Assembly: GCA_947487325.1 (NCBI GenBank)
Contig: CANKWG010000133.1
Location: forward strand, 1-6,336
Reading direction: 5' to 3'
Source: Oxalobacteraceae bacterium
Lineage (GTDB): Bacteria > Pseudomonadota > Gammaproteobacteria > Burkholderiales > Burkholderiaceae_D
Length of the DNA stretch: 6,336 bases
This document shows, one piece after another, positions 6,311-6,336 of this stretch (the stretch's first letter is position 1; each line of letters opens with the position of its first letter). The notes below the pieces were generated by a model. The model was not told the origin of the DNA. It saw nothing but the letters and a program-made list of their open reading frames with translations, and did no database searches. Made by a program: the position numbers and the translations under genes.

Positions 6311-6328
6311 CGGATCGCATGCGATCCG
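6311..6328. repeat. Perfect 18-bp palindrome
   Basis: CGGATCGCATGCGATCCG equals its own reverse complement over 18 bp without a spacer. Possible roles are an operator for a dimeric regulator, part of a repeat cluster, or the tip of a structure extending past the window. The symmetry stops at both ends (G6310, A6329). Only 8 bases remain to the right, so its setting is not visible. Confidence 0.5.
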
Positions 6329-6336
6329 AATTTCCC

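Larger units (their letters stand above)
6152..6336. other. Non-coding end of window with clustered inverted repeats
   Basis: This stretch lies upstream of apaH and shows no convincing gene. On the minus strand one frame is open from the right edge to a TAA at 6273-6271, so it could hold the last 21 codons of a neighbour, but it resembles no protein I know. Three separate inverted repeats and a TTTTAAAA (6269-6276) fill 6228-6328. The apaH promoter should lie near 6152-6220; no confident -10/-35 pair was found. Confidence 0.7.

Noticed and set aside
6271..6336. Minus-strand frame open from the right edge to a TAA at 6273-6271 as the end of a neighbouring gene
   Set aside because: Only 21 codons are visible, they run through the 18-bp palindrome and the hairpin, and nothing in them is recognisable; it cannot be supported without more sequence.
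6152..6336. Small protein containing VIPAKAGIQ on the minus strand
   Set aside because: It is the translation of a dispersed repeat hairpin, has no start codon with a ribosome-binding site in the window, and belongs to a well-known class of spurious ORFs.
1..6336. CRISPR array, insertion sequence, tRNA/rRNA or a novel accessory system
   Set aside because: No spaced direct repeats, transposase, terminal repeats or RNA gene signatures were seen; the window is filled by conserved housekeeping genes of even composition.

Overview
The window looks like ordinary chromosomal DNA of a betaproteobacterium, most likely Burkholderiales and perhaps Oxalobacteraceae-like (Herminiimonas, Janthinobacterium or Collimonas relatives). 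I infer this from the order yqgE-ruvX-pyrR-pyrB-pyrC'-plsC, moderate GC content and recognisable protein sequences. No database search was possible, so the placement is tentative.

Layout. Positions 1-566 hold the N-terminal 40% or so of a DNA photolyase gene on the minus strand, cut by the left edge. A 120-nt divergent intergenic region (567-686) carries an extended -10 promoter-like element directly against the next start codon. From 687 to 5308 runs one compact plus-strand gene block: yqgE (YqgE/AlgH family), ruvX (YqgF-type RNase H fold), pyrR, pyrB, an inactive dihydroorotase paralogue (pyrC', also called pyrX), and a PlsC-type acyltransferase. From ruvX to plsC the genes overlap or are 2-4 nt apart, which suggests a single transcript with translational coupling. 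apaH (5333-6151, minus) converges on plsC with only 24 nt between the stop codons. The last 185 nt are non-coding and contain three inverted repeats, one of which belongs to a familiar dispersed repeat type.

How the genes work together. PyrB and PyrC' probably form a Pseudomonas-type aspartate transcarbamoylase: a catalytic ATCase chain plus a structural dihydroorotase-like chain. PyrC' has lost nearly all metal ligands, so a working dihydroorotase must be encoded elsewhere. PyrR keeps the PRPP loop of the uracil phosphoribosyltransferase family, but no RNA attenuator is visible before pyrB. PlsC makes phosphatidic acid for phospholipid synthesis. RuvX and PhrB act in nucleic-acid processing or repair, and ApaH removes Ap4A.

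I found no mobile element, CRISPR array, tRNA or rRNA, and no clear new biological system. The points most worth a second look are the metal-site-less PyrC', the missing PyrR target, the promoter abutting yqgE, a CRP-like palindrome over the yqgE stop codon, and the palindrome cluster at the right edge.
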